A program made the translations under genes and the position numbers. Below the pieces are notes generated by a model. That model was not told the DNA's origin. It did no database searches and saw only the letters and a program-made list of their open reading frames with translations. From Desulfonatronovibrio sp046496945 (GTDB lineage: Bacteria; Desulfobacterota; Desulfovibrionia; Desulfovibrionales; Desulfonatronovibrionaceae), in assembly GCA_046496945.1 (NCBI GenBank), contig JAWOGL010000213.1, positions 1-5,846 of the forward strand: DNA of 5,846 nucleotides, in the 5' to 3' direction. Positions 5,751 to 5,846 of this stretch are shown here, piece by piece; the first letter of the stretch is position 1; each line of letters starts with the position of its first letter.

Positions 5751-5846
5751 ATGAATTTAACCAGATTCCCCCGCCGCCGTTACACGGAAGGCCAGACTCC
5801 CATTGAATTTCTGCCCCGCTTCACCGCAGCTGTGGGCGGACCTGAT
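5751..5846 (+). CDS. dcyD: D-cysteine desulfhydrase, N-terminal fragment (3' end outside window)
   Basis: Only the first 32 codons are present. MNLTRFPRRRYTEGQTPIEF followed by LPRFTAAVGGPD matches the start of the D-cysteine desulfhydrase/ACC deaminase family, where E. coli DcyD has NLTRFPR and PTPLEYLPRF in the same order. These are fold-type II pyridoxal-phosphate enzymes; the catalytic lysine lies beyond the window edge. DcyD converts D-cysteine to pyruvate, ammonia and hydrogen sulfide. The ATG at 5751 follows AGGAG (5738-5742) by 8 bases and lies 36 bases after ridA with no terminator between, so the three genes are probably one operon. Because the active site is not visible, ACC deaminase or another family activity cannot be excluded, although the N-terminus favours D-cysteine desulfhydrase. 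Confidence 0.85.
   Translation, partial: MNLTRFPRRRYTEGQTPIEFLPRFTAAVGGPD

Overview
The window looks chromosomal and comes from a moderately AT-rich, Gram-negative, probably flagellated bacterium. Gene content and the style of the protein sequences (a FlgO-type envelope protein, a YheO-type regulator with RidA and D-cysteine desulfhydrase, and palindromic intergenic repeats of a kind I associate with sulfate reducers) suggest a Desulfovibrionales-like member of the Desulfobacterota. That placement is an inference from recognition, not a tree.

Layout: (1) Positions 1-1114, plus strand: the C-terminal end of an unrecognised protein, followed 12 bases later by a secreted protein that joins a FlgO-like domain to a C-terminal peptidoglycan-binding domain. 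(2) Positions 1148-1864, minus strand, convergent with the first pair: nadD, nicotinate-nucleotide adenylyltransferase of NAD synthesis. (3) Positions 1865-2343: a 479-base gap without a convincing gene, filled by intergenic repeats. These are a MITE-like element of about 156 bases and a second block of GC-rich hairpins framed by inverted TGAATAG motifs. (4) Positions 2344-4338, minus strand: a complete uvrB, the damage-verifying helicase-like subunit of nucleotide excision repair. (5) Positions 4339-4628: a divergent regulatory region with a near-consensus sigma-70 promoter pointing right. (6) Positions 4629-5846, plus strand: a tight three-gene cluster of a YheO/DauR-type regulator, a RidA-type enamine/imine deaminase, and the first 32 codons of a D-cysteine desulfhydrase.

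The right-hand cluster is the most coherent functional unit. D-cysteine desulfhydrase chemistry passes through 2-aminoacrylate, the reactive enamine that RidA hydrolyses, and YheO-family regulators include a known sensor system for D-amino-acid catabolism. The simplest reading is a self-contained, regulated D-cysteine (or related D-amino acid) degradation unit that releases pyruvate, ammonia and sulfide. nadD and uvrB are ordinary housekeeping genes. I see no phage, CRISPR, toxin-antitoxin or RNA gene here, and nothing that I would call a wholly new system.
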